DNA of 60,576 nt from Thalassobacillus cyri (GCF_900107755.1 NZ_FNQR01000025.1:1-60576); one strand, 5' to 3'. Numbered from the stretch's first letter, positions 18,436 through 29,429 are shown. The notes: generated by a model from the sequence alone, not told the origin. Numbers and translations: made by a program.

Positions 18436-18489
18436 GAGTGGGAGGGCATCGCCCCATTACCACATCACGGACTTAAGGAGGTGTGTCTC
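18436..18489 (+). promoter_or_regulatory. rplK leader element
   Basis: GTGGGAGGGCATCGCCCCATTACCAC folds as GGGGC/GCCCC-like pairing (GGGAGGGC with GCCCCATT) followed by TTACCACATCACGGACTT and the ribosome binding site AAGGAGGTG. I recall this segment as strongly conserved in Bacillus. A ribosomal-protein binding site is possible, not shown. Confidence 0.45.
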
Positions 18490-18915
18490 GTGGCTAAAAA
18501 AGTAATCAAAGTAGTAAAACTTCAAATCCCTGCAGGTAAAGCGAACCCAGCACCACCTGTTGGACCAGCACTAGGTCAAGCGGGTATCAATATCATGGGT
18601 TTCTGTAAGGAGTTCAACGCTCGCACACAAGAACAAGCGGGAATGATCATTCCAGTTGAGATCACGGTATTTGAAGACCGTTCATTTACATTCATTACGA
18701 AAACTCCGCCAGCTGCAGTGCTTCTTAAGAAAGCAGCGGGCATTGATACTGCGTCAGGCGAACCGAACCGCAACAAAGTTGCGACGCTCAATCGTGACAA
18801 AGTAAGAGAGATTGCAGAAACTAAAATGCCTGACTTGAATGCTGCTGACGTTGAAGCTGCTATGCGTATGGTAGAAGGTACAGCGCGTAGTATGGGTATC
18901 GTTATCGAAGACTAA
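18490..18915 (+). CDS. rplK: 50S ribosomal protein L11
   Basis: L11 of the GTPase-associated centre of the 50S subunit, 141 aa. Signature parts: [20 protein letters not shown] at the N-terminus, the [14 protein letters not shown] linker and the RNA-binding C-terminal domain ([23 protein letters not shown]). The GTG at 18490 with AAGGAGGTG 6-7 nt ahead is the start; the frame extends upstream without coding value. Confidence 0.97.
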   Translation: MAKKVIKVVKLQIPAGKANPAPPVGPALGQAGINIMGFCKEFNARTQEQAGMIIPVEITVFEDRSFTFITKTPPAAVLLKKAAGIDTASGEPNRNKVATLNRDKVREIAETKMPDLNAADVEAAMRMVEGTARSMGIVIED

Positions 18916-18941
18916 TCCCACAGCGTCGCTCTATTGGAGTA

Positions 18942-18983
18942 AAAGGTTGCGAGAATGGAGCTTGTTTTCATTCCGCAACCTTT
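18942..18983 (+). promoter_or_regulatory. rplK-rplA intercistronic hairpin
   Basis: AAAGGTTGCG (18942-18951) pairs perfectly with CGCAACCTTT (18974-18983); the inner arms GAATG and CATTC extend the stem past one bulged A. No long T run follows, so it is more likely a processing, stability or L1-binding structure than a terminator. Confidence 0.55.
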
Positions 18984-19031
18984 ATTCGTGGGAGGTATAA
19001 CCGTTAAAACCACAACGAGGAGGAAATAATA

Positions 19032-19730
19032 ATGGCTAAACAAAGCAAAAGGTATCAAGAAGCTCAAAAGCTTGTTGATCGTGAAAAAGCATATGAAGTG
19101 AAAGAAGCAGTCGAATTAGTGAAAGAAACTTCTAAAGCGAAATTTGATGAAACAGTAGAAGCTGCTTTCCGTCTGGGAGTAGATCCTAAGAAAGCAGACC
19201 AGCAAATCCGCGGTGCGATGGTTCTGCCGCATGGTACTGGTAAAACGCAACGTGTCCTTGTTTTCGCTAAAGGTGAGAAAGCAAAAGAAGCGGAAGCTGC
19301 TGGTGCTGATTATGTAGGCGATCAAGATATGATCAACAAAATCAACCAGGGCTGGTTCGACTTTGACGTAGTCGTAGCTACTCCAGACATGATGGCTGAA
19401 GTAGGTAAATTAGGACGCGTGCTTGGACCAAAAGGTCTAATGCCTAACCCTAAGACTGGTACAGTCACTTTTGAAGTAGAAAAAGCTGTCCAGGAAATCA
19501 AAGCAGGTAAAGTGGAATACCGTGTTGATAAATCCGCGAATATCCACGTGCCGATCGGGAAAGTTTCTTTTGATACAGATAAGCTGGTTGAAAACTTTGA
19601 AGCCATCACAGATACTCTTGTAAAAGCGAAGCCGCAAGCTGCTAAGGGAACTTATATGAAGAATTCCGCTATTGCTTCTACAATGGGACCTGGAATCAAA
19701 GTAGACGTCTCCAGCTATATCCGTAAATAA
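19032..19730 (+). CDS. rplA: 50S ribosomal protein L1
   Basis: L1 of the 50S L1 stalk, which moves deacylated tRNA in the E site and represses its own mRNA in many bacteria. 232 aa, full length. Two-domain protein with the family blocks [53 protein letters not shown] (cut here only as landmarks) and the C-terminal SSTMGPG-like stretch ([11 protein letters not shown]). Start ATG at 19032 after GAGGAGG. Followed by the rplJ promoter. Confidence 0.97.
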   Translation: MAKQSKRYQEAQKLVDREKAYEVKEAVELVKETSKAKFDETVEAAFRLGVDPKKADQQIRGAMVLPHGTGKTQRVLVFAKGEKAKEAEAAGADYVGDQDMINKINQGWFDFDVVVATPDMMAEVGKLGRVLGPKGLMPNPKTGTVTFEVEKAVQEIKAGKVEYRVDKSANIHVPIGKVSFDTDKLVENFEAITDTLVKAKPQAAKGTYMKNSAIASTMGPGIKVDVSSYIRK

Positions 19731-19737
19731 TTTGCTG

Positions 19738-19766
19738 TTGACTTTTTAAAGCATAACAAATATAAT
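19738..19766 (+). promoter_or_regulatory. sigma-A promoter of rplJ-rplL
   Basis: TTGACT (19738-19743), 17-nt spacer, consensus TATAAT (19761-19766), 7 nt after the rplA stop. Confidence 0.85.
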
Positions 19767-19799
19767 AAATGATGTTGTTTAAATAAATACGTTATACCG

Positions 19800-19915
19800 T
19801 AGACAGTAGGTGCGCGCTGGCGCTTAATTTCCTACCGAGGTGTGTGAATAAACGAAACGATTGTTCGTATGTCGTTTCTCACCAAAGCCTCCATGTCTAC
19901 ATGGGGGCTTTTTTC
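19800..19915 (+). promoter_or_regulatory. L10 leader with attenuator
   Basis: Ribosomal-protein leader of the L10 type: TAGACAGTAGGTG pairs with CCTACCGAGG, followed by GAGGTGTGTGAATAAACGAAACG...CGTTTCTCACC, the arm that binds the L10-(L12)4 complex. It ends in a terminator stem AAAGCCTCCAT with ATGGGGGCTTT (19884-19911) and a T run. Excess L10-L12 is expected to favour termination. Family assignment is by recognition of the Firmicute layout. Confidence 0.8.
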
Positions 19916-19989
19916 ATCTTTAACCCTTGCCGTTTAAAAATGGATTGGGCACCTGGCGGTATGATGAAAAGTCAATAGGAGGTGGAATG

Positions 19990-20490
19990 ATGAGCAAAAT
20001 TATCGAGCACAAAAAACAGATTGTATCTGAAATTGCTGACAAGCTTCGCAATAGTAAATCTACCATCCTTGTAGATTACCGCGGACTTGATGTTGCAGAA
20101 GTGACTGAGCTTCGCCAGCAGCTTCGTGAAGCAGGCGTTGATTTCAAAGTGTATAAAAACACAATGACTCGCCGTGCTACTGAAGAAGCAGAGCTATCAG
20201 AGCTTAATGAAACATTGGTGGGCCCTACGGCTATTGCTTTCAGTGATGAGGATGTAGTAGCACCTGCCAAAATCCTTAACAACTTCGCTAAGGATCATGA
20301 TGCACTCGAAATCAAAGGCGGTGTCATCGAAGGTAACGTAGCTAGCCTTGAGCAAATCAAGGAACTTGCAGATCTTCCAAACTACGAAGGTCTTGTATCT
20401 ATGCTACTCAGCGTGCTTCAAGCACCTGTGCGCAACTTCGCTTACGTTACAAAAGCAGTTGCCGAGCAAAAAGAAGAACAAGGCGCTTAA
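19990..20490 (+). CDS. rplJ: 50S ribosomal protein L10
   Basis: Base of the L7/L12 stalk, 166 aa, same as B. subtilis. Starts at ATG 19990, 7 nt after AGGAGGTG; an ATG three bases earlier is too close and an upstream extension lies in the leader. N-terminal rRNA-binding part ([29 protein letters not shown]) and the C-terminal helix that binds L12 dimers are present. Autoregulated through the leader at 19800. Confidence 0.96.
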   Translation: MSKIIEHKKQIVSEIADKLRNSKSTILVDYRGLDVAEVTELRQQLREAGVDFKVYKNTMTRRATEEAELSELNETLVGPTAIAFSDEDVVAPAKILNNFAKDHDALEIKGGVIEGNVASLEQIKELADLPNYEGLVSMLLSVLQAPVRNFAYVTKAVAEQKEEQGA

Positions 20491-20549
20491 TAGCGTTTTC
20501 TGGTTACGATTAAATTATAAAACAAACAATTTTAAGGAGGAACTTAATC

Positions 20550-20912
20550 ATGAGTCATGAACAAATTATTGAAGCGATTAAAGAAATGTCAGTTCTTGAG
20601 CTTAACGATCTAGTTAAAGCTATTGAAGAAGAATTCGGAGTAACTGCTGCAGCACCAGTTGCAGTCGGTGGCGGCGGTGCAGCAGAAGCAGAGGAAGAGC
20701 AAACAGAATTCGACGTAGTTCTTGAGAGCGCTGGAAGCTCCAAGATCAAAGTTGTTAAAGCTGTTCGCGAAATCACTGGTCTTGGTCTTAAAGATGCGAA
20801 AGACCTAGTTGATAACGCTCCTGGCGCTATCAAAGAAGGCATTTCTAAGGAAGATGCTGAAGAAATCAAAGGTAAGCTAGAAGAAGCAGGCGCTTCTGTA
20901 GAAGTTAAGTAA
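20550..20912 (+). CDS. rplL: 50S ribosomal protein L7/L12
   Basis: Multicopy stalk protein that recruits elongation factors, 120 aa. N-terminal dimer domain ([21 protein letters not shown]), alanine-glycine-rich hinge (about 34-50), and the C-terminal factor-binding domain with [20 protein letters not shown]. Strong AAGGAGGA ribosome binding site at a suitable distance, as expected for a protein made in excess. Ends in a terminator. Confidence 0.98.
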   Translation: MSHEQIIEAIKEMSVLELNDLVKAIEEEFGVTAAAPVAVGGGGAAEAEEEQTEFDVVLESAGSSKIKVVKAVREITGLGLKDAKDLVDNAPGAIKEGISKEDAEEIKGKLEEAGASVEVK

Positions 20913-20929
20913 TTTCATGCTTGAGAGGT

Positions 20930-20965
20930 AAAGCTCGCTGTTCATCGGCGAGCTTTCTTTTTCTT
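20930..20965 (+). terminator. terminator after rplL
   Basis: AAAGCTCGC (20930-20938) pairs with GCGAGCTTT (20948-20956), followed by CTTTTTCTT. The T tract runs into repeat copy 2. Confidence 0.85.
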
Positions 20966-21070
20966 ATACTATAGTGGAGCTTAACATGGTTAAAGGAATA
21001 TAGCATAAGGAAAACTAAGACCTTCGCCATAAGTATCTGGCGATAACCCGAGCCGGGTTTTGCTAAAACG
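20961..21070 (+). repeat. dispersed hairpin repeat, copy 2
   Basis: Begins TTATACTATAGTGGAGCTTAAC in the rplL terminator T tract and continues with AAAACTAAGACCTTCGCCA-TAAGTATC-TGGCGATAACC, a long interrupted hairpin, then GGGTTTTGCTAA. It aligns over its whole length with copies 1 (12698) and 3 (54709), and is the longest copy. Confidence 0.7.
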
Positions 21071-21106
21071 TAATTATCTATTCCAGTAAGAAGCAGGTGC
21101 ATGAAA

Positions 21107-21709
21107 ATGACCGAACACTATTATTCCAATAAAACTGATGCTCCCAGTGAGGAGCGCACATGGGAATATACGCTCAAAGGAGAGACTTTGCGTTTTACCA
21201 CGGATAATGCAGTTTTTTCAAAAAAGGAAGTAGACTTTGGTTCCCGTGTTTTAATCGAAGCTTTTCGAGCTCCGGAAGTCGATGGCGGCTTTTTGGATTT
21301 AGGCTGTGGCTATGGAGCGATTGGTTTGACTCTGGCAAAAGTCCACCCCGGACGGAAGGTTTATATGGTAGATATAAACGAACGGGCGGTGGAGTTGTCA
21401 AGGAAAAATGCGGAGCAAAATGAGATATCCAATGTAGTGGTTGAAGTCAGCGACCGTATAAGCAATGTTCAAGATGTTACATTTGCAGCAGTCTTGACCA
21501 ACCCTCCTATTCGAGCAGGGAAGAAAGTGGTTCATGCCATGTTTGAAGACGCTTATCGATCTCTGGTGGATAAGGGAGAGCTCTGGGTGGTCATTCAGAA
21601 AAAACAAGGTGCTCCTTCTGCACGCAAAAAACTGGAAGAATTATTTAGTGAGGTAGAAGTAGTAGACAAGCAAAAAAGATATTACATCTTCCGAGCTAAA
21701 AAGGTTTGA
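21107..21709 (+). CDS. rsmC: class I SAM-dependent rRNA methyltransferase (RsmC/YbxB-like)
   Basis: Predicted 16S rRNA guanine-N2 methyltransferase domain protein, 200 aa, like B. subtilis YbxB. SAM motif I LDLGCGYGAIGL, acidic motif VDINERAVE and the catalytic NPPIRAGKKVVHA are intact. The E. coli enzyme has an extra N-terminal half, absent here as in other Bacilli. The ATG at 21107 (MTEHYYS) fits homologs and CAGGTG; an ATG at 21101 is also in frame. It sits between rplL and rpoB; the rpoB promoter overlaps its end. Confidence 0.88.
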   Translation: MTEHYYSNKTDAPSEERTWEYTLKGETLRFTTDNAVFSKKEVDFGSRVLIEAFRAPEVDGGFLDLGCGYGAIGLTLAKVHPGRKVYMVDINERAVELSRKNAEQNEISNVVVEVSDRISNVQDVTFAAVLTNPPIRAGKKVVHAMFEDAYRSLVDKGELWVVIQKKQGAPSARKKLEELFSEVEVVDKQKRYYIFRAKKV

Positions 21710-21734
21710 CTGGGTTAATCGTTTATGCTATTAT
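21706..21734 (+). promoter_or_regulatory. sigma-A promoter P1 of rpoBC
   Basis: TTGACT (21706-21711) overlaps the rsmC stop; 17-nt spacer; TATTAT (21729-21734) with TGC extension. Start near 21741 would give a leader of about 380 nt. Confidence 0.8.
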
Positions 21735-21795
21735 TGGAAAATGCCTATATATGCACTCCTATGTCAAGGGTTTTTTTCGCATTTTATGTATAAAT

Positions 21796-21824
21796 TTAGT
21801 GAACGCGGTTCACAATGGTAAAAT
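21796..21824 (+). promoter_or_regulatory. candidate promoter P2 of rpoBC with a dyad operator
   Basis: TTAGTG (-35 like, 21796-21801) and TAAAAT (21819-21824) with TGG extension, 17 nt apart. The spacer contains the perfect dyad GTGAAC-GCG-GTTCAC (21799-21813), which looks like a TetR-type operator. Both roles are inferred from sequence alone. Confidence 0.45.
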
Positions 21825-21988
21825 CGAAGAAAACAATAGGGTGAAATACGGTTTTTTTCTATGATAGAAGAACGTTTCTTTTTTGTCTAACGTTAGAGAG
21901 AAATGAAGTTTTCTGTTTTTAGATCCCATCCGCTTTCGCGGGTGACTATATATATCAGCTTGTGGTCGACATTAGCTTCCATAAGCTT

Positions 21989-22015
21989 GTTCGGCATGTC
22001 TGCCGGACCCTTTTT
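21989..22015 (+). terminator. attenuator-like hairpin in the rpoB leader
   Basis: GTTCGGCA (21989-21996) pairs with TGCCGGAC (22001-22008) around TGTC, then CC and TTTTT. Located 107 nt before the rpoB start. An earlier small hairpin, CATCCGC-TTTC-GCGGGTG at 21929-21946, may be part of the same switch. The rest of the 412-nt gap from 21710 to 22121 holds the promoters and no gene I accept. Confidence 0.55.
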
Positions 22016-22121
22016 ACGTAAGATTGAAAGTGGGAAGTACAGAATGTTGCTCAAAACTATTCGAGTAGCTGAAACACTTCCGCTTTTATTATTAAAATGC
22101 TTGATTTGAGGGGTGAAGCAG

Positions 22122-25100
22122 TTGACAGGTCAACTAGTTCAGTATGGACGACACCGCCAACGCAGAAGTTATGCGCGCATCAGTGAAGTACTAGAATTAC
22201 CTAACTTGATTGAAATTCAGACCGCTTCTTATGAGTGGTTCTTAGAGGAAGGTCTGAAAGAAATGTTTCAGGATATTTCTCCAATCGAGGATTTCACCGG
22301 TAATCTATCGTTGGAATTTGTAGATTATAGTTTAGGGGAGCCTAAATATCCTGTAGACGAATCGAAAGATAGAGACGTCACCTACAATGCTCCTTTGCGA
22401 GTGAAGGTTCGTTTGTTGAATAATGAAACAGGCGAGGTAAAAGAGCAGGAAGTATTCATGGGTGATTTCCCATTGATGACAGATACAGGTACATTTGTCA
22501 TTAATGGTGCAGAGCGTGTTATCGTATCACAGCTTGTCCGCTCACCAAGCGTATATTTCAATAAAAAAATTGATAAAAACGGTAAAAAAGGCTATACGGC
22601 CACCGTCATTCCAAACCGTGGTGCATGGTTAGAGTTCGAAACGGATGCAAAGGATGTCGTCCACGTTCGTATCGACCGTACTCGAAAGCTGCCAATTACG
22701 GTTCTTTTGCGTGCGCTCGGCTTTGGTACAGACCAGGAAATCATTGACCTTATCGGAGACAATGAATATCTGAAAAACACATTAGAAAAAGACAACACCG
22801 AGAATAGCGAAAAAGCGCTTCTTGAAATCTATGAGCGTCTTCGCCCTGGTGAACCGCCAACGGTTGAAAATGCGAAGAGTTTACTGGTTTCCAGATTCTT
22901 TGATCCGAAGCGTTATGACCTTGCTCGTGTTGGTCGCTATAAAATGAACAAAAAGCTTCATATTAAAAATCGTTTGTTCAACCAAACATTAGCAGAAACT
23001 TTAGTAGACGAAGAAACTGGTGAAGTTTTAGCTGATAAAGGGGACAAAATTGATCGTCGTTTATTGAACAAACTACTTCCTTATTTGGAAGGTCAGGATG
23101 AAAATACTGGAGAAGAGATTCTCGAACCTCATGAAGGGGTACTGGAAGACCCGATCAAGGTACAATCCATCAAGATTGTCGATCCTACCGATCCGGAAGG
23201 GGAACGGTCTATTAATGTAATCGGCAACTCTAATATCGATAAAACTGTCAAAAACATCACTCCTGCTGATATCCTTTCTTCCATCAGTTATTTCTTCAAC
23301 TTGCTTCACCAGGTTGGGGATACCGATGATATTGACCATTTAGGAAACCGCCGCTTGCGTTCAGTCGGTGAGTTGCTGCAAAACCAATTCCGTATCGGGT
23401 TGTCTCGTATGGAGCGTGTGGTTCGTGAACGTATGTCTATCCAGGACACGTCTTCGATTACACCGCAGCAGTTGATCAACATCCGTCCGGTCATTGCATC
23501 AATCAAAGAGTTTTTCGGAAGCTCGCAGCTTTCTCAATTTATGGATCAGACCAACCCATTAGCAGAGCTTACGCATAAACGCCGTTTGTCTGCACTTGGA
23601 CCAGGTGGTTTGACGCGTGAACGTGCCGGCTTTGAAGTCCGTGACGTCCACTATTCTCACTATGGACGTATGTGTCCAATCGAAACACCAGAGGGACCGA
23701 ACATTGGTCTGATCAACTCGCTTTCATCTTATGCGAAGGTGAACGAGTTCGGATTTATTGAAACACCATACCGTAGAGTCGATCCAGATACCAATAAGGT
23801 TACTGCTCAAATCGACTACTTGACTGCCGATGAAGAAGATAACTACGTGGTTGCCCAGGCAAATGCTAAGCTGGAAGAGGACGGATCTTTCACAGATGCA
23901 GAGGTTATTGCCCGTTTCCGTGGTGAAAACACAGTCGTCAGTCGTGACCGTCTTGATTACATGGACGTATCACCGAAGCAGGTCGTTTCTGCTGCGACAG
24001 CATGTATTCCTTTCTTGGAGAATGATGACTCCAACCGTTCCTTGATGGGTGCGAACATGCAGCGTCAGGCAGTACCATTGTTGAACCCGGATTCGCCAAT
24101 CGTCGGAACCGGCATGGAATATGTGAATGGTAAAGACTCAGGTGCGGCAGTTATCAACCGTCATGAAGGGATCGTTGAACGAGTGGAAGCGAAAGAGATC
24201 CACGTACGTCGCATCTCTGAAATTGATGGTAAAGAAGTAGAGGGCGACCTGGATCGTTACCGTCTGCAAAAATTCATTCGTTCCAACCAGGGAACTTGCT
24301 ATAACCAGCGTCCAATCGTATCTAAAGGAGACCGTGTGACAAAGGGAGAAATTCTCGCTGATGGTCCTTCCATGGATAAAGGGGAACTAGCCCTGGGTCA
24401 GAACCCGCTGGTAGCCTTCATGACATGGGATGGTTATAACTACGAGGATGCGGTCATCATGAGTGAACGTCTGGTGAAAGATGATGTTTATACTTCTGTT
24501 CATATTGAAGAGTATGAGTCAGAAGCTCGTGATACGAAGCTCGGACCAGAAGAAATCACACGCGACATCCCGAACGTCGGGGAAGAAGCGTTAAAAGACT
24601 TAGACTCTCGCGGTATCATCCGTGTCGGTGCTGAAGTCAGTGATGGTGATTTATTAGTAGGTAAAGTTACTCCTAAAGGGGTAACGGAGCTATCTGCGGA
24701 AGAACGTCTATTACATGCGATTTTCGGGGAAAAGGCCCGTGAAGTTCGCGATACCTCTCTCCGTGTACCCCATGGTGCAGGTGGTATAGTGTTAGACGTG
24801 AAAATCTTCAACCGTGAAGACGGAGACGAACTTCCTCCTGGTGTTAACCAGCTGGTTCGTGTCTATATCGTACAGAAGCGTAAAATCTCTGAAGGGGACA
24901 AGATGGCCGGACGACATGGTAATAAAGGTGTCATCTCCAAAATCTTGCCTGAAGAAGATATGCCATTCCTTCCAGATGGCACACCAGTCGATGTCATGTT
25001 GAACCCACTTGGTGTTCCTTCTCGTATGAATATCGGTCAGGTGCTTGAATTGCACTTGGGAATGGCTGCTCGTCAGCTAGGCATCAAAGTAGCGACGCCA

Positions 25101-25655
25101 GTCTTTGACGGGGCGCGTGAAGAAGATGTTTGGGAAACACTTGAAGAAGCGGGAATGCCGCGTGACGCGAAGACCATCCTTTATGATGGACGCACAGGTG
25201 AACCTTTCGATAACCGTATATCTGTCGGTGTCATGTATATGATCAAACTGGCACACATGGTTGATGACAAACTCCATGCTCGTTCTACCGGACCGTACTC
25301 CTTGGTTACACAACAGCCATTAGGTGGTAAAGCACAGTTTGGTGGACAGCGTTTCGGTGAGATGGAGGTATGGGCGCTGGAAGCATACGGTGCAGCATAT
25401 ACCCTTCAAGAAATTCTTACCGTCAAATCGGATGATGTTGTCGGTCGTGTCAAGACTTATGAAGCTATCGTCAAAGGTGAAAATGTTCCAGAACCTGGTG
25501 TACCAGAATCCTTCAAAGTTCTAATCAAAGAGCTGCAAAGCTTAGGTATGGACGTGAAGATCCTGGCAGGTGACGAATCAGAGATCGAAATGAGAGATAT
25601 TGAAGAAGAAGAAACAAAAGCTTCTGAAAATTTGAATCTCGACCCGGAAGAATAA
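22122..25655 (+). CDS. rpoB: RNA polymerase beta subunit
   Basis: Catalytic beta subunit, 1177 aa. Start is TTG at 22122 ([16 protein letters not shown]), as in B. subtilis, after GAGGGGTGAAG; the GTG at 22113 is within the ribosome binding site. The rifampicin pocket (about 464-496) has the wild-type residues: [10 protein letters not shown], His485 in THKRR, Ser490, so no classic resistance change. Further landmarks: [27 protein letters not shown] near the active site and the C-terminal [23 protein letters not shown] block cut for landmarks. Cotranscribed with rpoC, 69 nt downstream. Confidence 0.98.
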   Translation: MTGQLVQYGRHRQRRSYARISEVLELPNLIEIQTASYEWFLEEGLKEMFQDISPIEDFTGNLSLEFVDYSLGEPKYPVDESKDRDVTYNAPLRVKVRLLNNETGEVKEQEVFMGDFPLMTDTGTFVINGAERVIVSQLVRSPSVYFNKKIDKNGKKGYTATVIPNRGAWLEFETDAKDVVHVRIDRTRKLPITVLLRALGFGTDQEIIDLIGDNEYLKNTLEKDNTENSEKALLEIYERLRPGEPPTVENAKSLLVSRFFDPKRYDLARVGRYKMNKKLHIKNRLFNQTLAETLVDEETGEVLADKGDKIDRRLLNKLLPYLEGQDENTGEEILEPHEGVLEDPIKVQSIKIVDPTDPEGERSINVIGNSNIDKTVKNITPADILSSISYFFNLLHQVGDTDDIDHLGNRRLRSVGELLQNQFRIGLSRMERVVRERMSIQDTSSITPQQLINIRPVIASIKEFFGSSQLSQFMDQTNPLAELTHKRRLSALGPGGLTRERAGFEVRDVHYSHYGRMCPIETPEGPNIGLINSLSSYAKVNEFGFIETPYRRVDPDTNKVTAQIDYLTADEEDNYVVAQANAKLEEDGSFTDAEVIARFRGENTVVSRDRLDYMDVSPKQVVSAATACIPFLENDDSNRSLMGANMQRQAVPLLNPDSPIVGTGMEYVNGKDSGAAVINRHEGIVERVEAKEIHVRRISEIDGKEVEGDLDRYRLQKFIRSNQGTCYNQRPIVSKGDRVTKGEILADGPSMDKGELALGQNPLVAFMTWDGYNYEDAVIMSERLVKDDVYTSVHIEEYESEARDTKLGPEEITRDIPNVGEEALKDLDSRGIIRVGAEVSDGDLLVGKVTPKGVTELSAEERLLHAIFGEKAREVRDTSLRVPHGAGGIVLDVKIFNREDGDELPPGVNQLVRVYIVQKRKISEGDKMAGRHGNKGVISKILPEEDMPFLPDGTPVDVMLNPLGVPSRMNIGQVLELHLGMAARQLGIKVATPVFDGAREEDVWETLEEAGMPRDAKTILYDGRTGEPFDNRISVGVMYMIKLAHMVDDKLHARSTGPYSLVTQQPLGGKAQFGGQRFGEMEVWALEAYGAAYTLQEILTVKSDDVVGRVKTYEAIVKGENVPEPGVPESFKVLIKELQSLGMDVKILAGDESEIEMRDIEEEETKASENLNLDPEE

Positions 25656-25724
25656 AAACTCTTAGCAACAGTCCTGATGTTCTAAGCTTAGGGAAACTTG
25701 GATACTAAAAGGGAGGTAGGCCCC

Positions 25725-28700
25725 TTGCTAGATGTAAATAATTTTGAGTATATGAAAATAGGTTTGGCATCACCGGATAAGATACGTTCTTGGTCATTCG
25801 GTGAGGTCAAGAAACCGGAAACGATCAACTATCGTACGCTGAAACCAGAAAAAGACGGTCTGTTCTGCGAGCGCATTTTCGGTCCTACAAAGGACTGGGA
25901 ATGCCATTGTGGAAAGTATAAACGTGTACGCTACAAGGGTGTGGTTTGTGACCGTTGTGGAGTAGAAGTAACGAAAGCGAAAGTTCGTCGTGAGCGTATG
26001 GGGCACCTTGAACTGGCTGCCCCTGTCTCTCACATCTGGTATTTCAAAGGAATTCCAAGCCGTATGGGTCTTGTTTTGGATATGTCTCCGCGTGCATTGG
26101 AAGAAGTTATCTACTTTGCCGCTTACATCGTGACAGATCCAGGCGAAACGGCACTGGATAAAAAGCAGCTGTTATCGGAAAAGGAATACCGTGCGTATCG
26201 TGAAAAATATGGCAAGAATTTCGGTGCCCAAATGGGTGCAGAAGCTATCCGTAAGTTACTTTCAGATATCAATCTTGATAAAGAGGTCGATATCCTGAAA
26301 GAAGAGTTGAAAACTGCCCAGGGTCAACGTCGCACACGTGCGATCAAGCGCCTGGAAGTTTTGGAAGCATTCCGTCACTCCGGAAATGATCCATCCTGGA
26401 TGATTCTTGATGTTTTACCTGTCATTCCACCGGAGCTTCGTCCGATGGTACAGTTGGATGGTGGACGTTTTGCTACATCTGACCTTAACGATCTATATCG
26501 TCGTGTGATCAACCGTAACAACCGCTTGAAGCGATTATTGGATCTTGGAGCTCCAAGCATCATTGTCCAAAACGAAAAACGGATGCTGCAAGAAGCTGTC
26601 GATGCCTTGATTGACAACGGTAGACGCGGTCGACCGGTGACTGGTCCTGGTAATCGTCCATTGAAATCTCTTTCTCATATGCTGAAAGGGAAGCAAGGAC
26701 GTTTCCGTCAGAACTTGCTCGGTAAGCGTGTCGACTATTCCGGTCGTTCGGTTATCGTGGTTGGTCCAAACTTGAAGATGTACCAGTGTGGTCTGCCGAA
26801 AGAAATGGCGCTTGAATTATTCAAACCATTTGTTATGAAAGAATTGGTAGAGCGTGGTTTGGCGCACAACATCAAGTCTGCCAAGCGGAAAATCGAACGT
26901 ATCCACCCAGAGGTATGGGACGTACTCGAAGATGTAATCAAGGAGCATCCGGTGTTATTGAACCGTGCCCCTACATTGCACCGTCTTGGTATTCAAGCAT
27001 TCGAACCAGTGTTGGTCGAAGGAAGAGCGATTCGTTTGCACCCGTTAGTATGTACAGCCTATAACGCTGACTTTGACGGTGACCAGATGGCGGTACACGT
27101 ACCACTTTCTGCGGAAGCTCAAGCGGAAGCACGCATATTGATGCTGGCAGCACAAAACATCCTGAATCCTAAGGATGGGAAACCGGTTGTTACACCATCA
27201 CAGGATATGGTATTGGGTAACTACTACCTGACTATGGAACGACCTGGTGCTGTCGGTGAAGGAATGGTCTTCAAAGACCTGAATGAAGCATTGATTGCAT
27301 ATCAAACAGGCTATGTCCATCTTCACACACGGGTAGCAGTTTATGCAGGTTCCTTAGATAACGAAACCTTTACCGAAAAGCAGAGCAAACAACTCTTGTT
27401 GACGACTGTAGGTAAATTGATATTCAATGAAATGCTCCCGGCTTCATTCCCGTATATGAATGAACCGACCCAGGAGAACCTGGAAATCAAGACTCCGGAG
27501 CATTACTTTGTAGAAAAAGGTACCAACATCAAAGAGGAAATCGCGAAACGGGAGGAAATACTTCCGTTCAAGAAAGGGATCCTCGGAGATATCATTGCAC
27601 AAGTATTTAAACTGTTCTCGATCAGCGAAACTTCCAAAATGTTGGACCGCATGAAAGACCTGGGTTTCTCCTATTCTACAAAAGCTGGTATGACGGTCGG
27701 TGTTTCCGATGTGGTCGTATTACCAGAAAAGCAGGAAATTTTGGATGAAGCCCAGACTAAAGTAGATAAAGTCTTGAAACAATTCCGTCGTGGTTTAATT
27801 ACAGAAGAAGAACGATACGACCGCGTCATTGAAGTTTGGTCCAAAGCCAAGGACGATATTCAAAATCGCTTGATGAAATCCTTGAACCCACGTAACCCGA
27901 TCTTTATGATGAGCGACTCTGGTGCCCGTGGTAATGCATCTAACTTCACCCAGCTTGCAGGTATGCGTGGTCTAATGGCCAACCCGGCTGGACGGATCAT
28001 TGAGTTACCGATCAAATCCAGTTTCCGTGAAGGTTTGACCGTACTCGAGTACTTTATTTCCACTCACGGTGCTCGTAAAGGTCTGGCGGATACCGCACTG
28101 AAAACAGCCGATTCTGGTTACTTGACTCGTCGTCTGGTTGATGTCGCCCAAGATGTCATCATTCGTGAAGACGATTGTGGTACAGACAGAGGACTGACAG
28201 TCAGCTCCTTGACAGAAGGCACCGAACTGATTGAACCGTTAATCGATCGTCTGATTGGACGTACATCGTTCCAGACAATCCGCCATCCAGAAACTAATGA
28301 CATTCTTGCTACTCGTGATGAAGTCATTTCTGAGGATGTTGCTAAAGAGATTGTGGAATCGGGAATCGAAGAAGTCGTTATTCGTACAGCCTTCACTTGT
28401 AATACGAGGCATGGGGTTTGTAAGAAGTGTTACGGTCGTAACTTGGCTACTGGTGATGAAGTGGAAGTTGGAGAAGCGGTCGGTATCATCGCTGCCCAGT
28501 CCATTGGTGAACCAGGTACACAGCTTACCATGCGTACGTTCCACACGGGTGGGGTAGCAGGAGACGATATTACACAAGGTCTTCCTCGTATCCAGGAATT
28601 ATTTGAAGCCCGTAACCCTAAAGGGCGTGCCGTCGTTTCGGAAATTTATGGTACGGTACAGGAAGTTAATGAAGTTAAAGAAAAACAAGAAATCGTCGTA

Positions 28701-29330
28701 CAAGGCGATGTAGAGACTCGTACGTATACTGCCCCATATGGTGCTCGTATGAAAGTGGCAGTCGGCGATCAGGTTTCTGCCGGCCAGGAACTTACAGAAG
28801 GTTCTGTGGATCCGAAAGAACTCTTAACCATCAGCGGTCTTGATGGCGTTCAAGAATATCTCTTAAAAGAAGTCCAGAAGGTTTACCGCATGCAAGGTGT
28901 TGAAATCGGAGATAAACACGTCGAAGTTATGGTTCGTCAAATGCTTCGCAAAATTCGTGTTCTTGATTCCGGAGATACAGAAGTATTACCTGGCTCATTG
29001 CTGGAAATCCACCAATTCCGCGATGCAAACAAGAAAGCATTGCTGGAAGGTGGACAGCCGGCAGTTGGACGTCCGGTTCTGCTTGGTATCACGAAGGCAT
29101 CGCTTGAAACAGATTCCTTCTTATCTGCCGCTTCCTTCCAGGAAACGACACGTGTCCTTACAGATGCGGCAATCAAAGGTAAGCGTGATGAACTACTCGG
29201 CTTGAAAGAGAATGTTATCATCGGTAAGCTCGTACCGGCGGGTACCGGCATGACTCGTTACCGTAAAATCCAGGCTGATAGAGAAGGGCAAAACCCCGAT
29301 CAGGCTGAATTGGATCAACTGACTCAGTAA
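25725..29330 (+). CDS. rpoC: RNA polymerase beta' subunit
   Basis: Catalytic beta' subunit, 1201 aa. TTG start at 25725 ([13 protein letters not shown]) after GGGAGGT; an upstream in-frame TTG at 25698 has no support. The N-terminal zinc ribbon ([20 protein letters not shown]), the metal-binding NADFDGD at the active site, the bridge-helix region and the second zinc site ([13 protein letters not shown]) are intact. No sign of the large lineage insertions known from proteobacteria. Followed by 144 nt with the rplGB promoter. Confidence 0.98.
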   Translation: MLDVNNFEYMKIGLASPDKIRSWSFGEVKKPETINYRTLKPEKDGLFCERIFGPTKDWECHCGKYKRVRYKGVVCDRCGVEVTKAKVRRERMGHLELAAPVSHIWYFKGIPSRMGLVLDMSPRALEEVIYFAAYIVTDPGETALDKKQLLSEKEYRAYREKYGKNFGAQMGAEAIRKLLSDINLDKEVDILKEELKTAQGQRRTRAIKRLEVLEAFRHSGNDPSWMILDVLPVIPPELRPMVQLDGGRFATSDLNDLYRRVINRNNRLKRLLDLGAPSIIVQNEKRMLQEAVDALIDNGRRGRPVTGPGNRPLKSLSHMLKGKQGRFRQNLLGKRVDYSGRSVIVVGPNLKMYQCGLPKEMALELFKPFVMKELVERGLAHNIKSAKRKIERIHPEVWDVLEDVIKEHPVLLNRAPTLHRLGIQAFEPVLVEGRAIRLHPLVCTAYNADFDGDQMAVHVPLSAEAQAEARILMLAAQNILNPKDGKPVVTPSQDMVLGNYYLTMERPGAVGEGMVFKDLNEALIAYQTGYVHLHTRVAVYAGSLDNETFTEKQSKQLLLTTVGKLIFNEMLPASFPYMNEPTQENLEIKTPEHYFVEKGTNIKEEIAKREEILPFKKGILGDIIAQVFKLFSISETSKMLDRMKDLGFSYSTKAGMTVGVSDVVVLPEKQEILDEAQTKVDKVLKQFRRGLITEEERYDRVIEVWSKAKDDIQNRLMKSLNPRNPIFMMSDSGARGNASNFTQLAGMRGLMANPAGRIIELPIKSSFREGLTVLEYFISTHGARKGLADTALKTADSGYLTRRLVDVAQDVIIREDDCGTDRGLTVSSLTEGTELIEPLIDRLIGRTSFQTIRHPETNDILATRDEVISEDVAKEIVESGIEEVVIRTAFTCNTRHGVCKKCYGRNLATGDEVEVGEAVGIIAAQSIGEPGTQLTMRTFHTGGVAGDDITQGLPRIQELFEARNPKGRAVVSEIYGTVQEVNEVKEKQEIVVQGDVETRTYTAPYGARMKVAVGDQVSAGQELTEGSVDPKELLTISGLDGVQEYLLKEVQKVYRMQGVEIGDKHVEVMVRQMLRKIRVLDSGDTEVLPGSLLEIHQFRDANKKALLEGGQPAVGRPVLLGITKASLETDSFLSAASFQETTRVLTDAAIKGKRDELLGLKENVIIGKLVPAGTGMTRYRKIQADREGQNPDQAELDQLTQ

Positions 29331-29397
29331 TTGCAAAGTTAGCAAATAACATGGGTAAATAACAGGAAGCGCCTTGAAAAAATCACCTCGAATAATG

Positions 29398-29429
29398 TTG
29401 ACATGCAAAACCGGGAGTGATAATATAAT
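29398..29429 (+). promoter_or_regulatory. sigma-A promoter of the str operon
   Basis: TTGACA (29398-29403), 17-nt spacer, TAATAT (29421-29426) preceded by TGA; a shifted TATAAT is at 29424-29429. It is framed by inverted arms GGAAGCGCCTTGA (29365-29377) and TCAAGGTGCTTCC (29429-29441). Confidence 0.75.

Noticed and set aside
21903-22109. 68-codon frame in the rpoB leader
   Set aside because: It runs across the attenuator hairpins, has no proper ribosome binding site and resembles no protein; it ends just before the rpoB site by chance.
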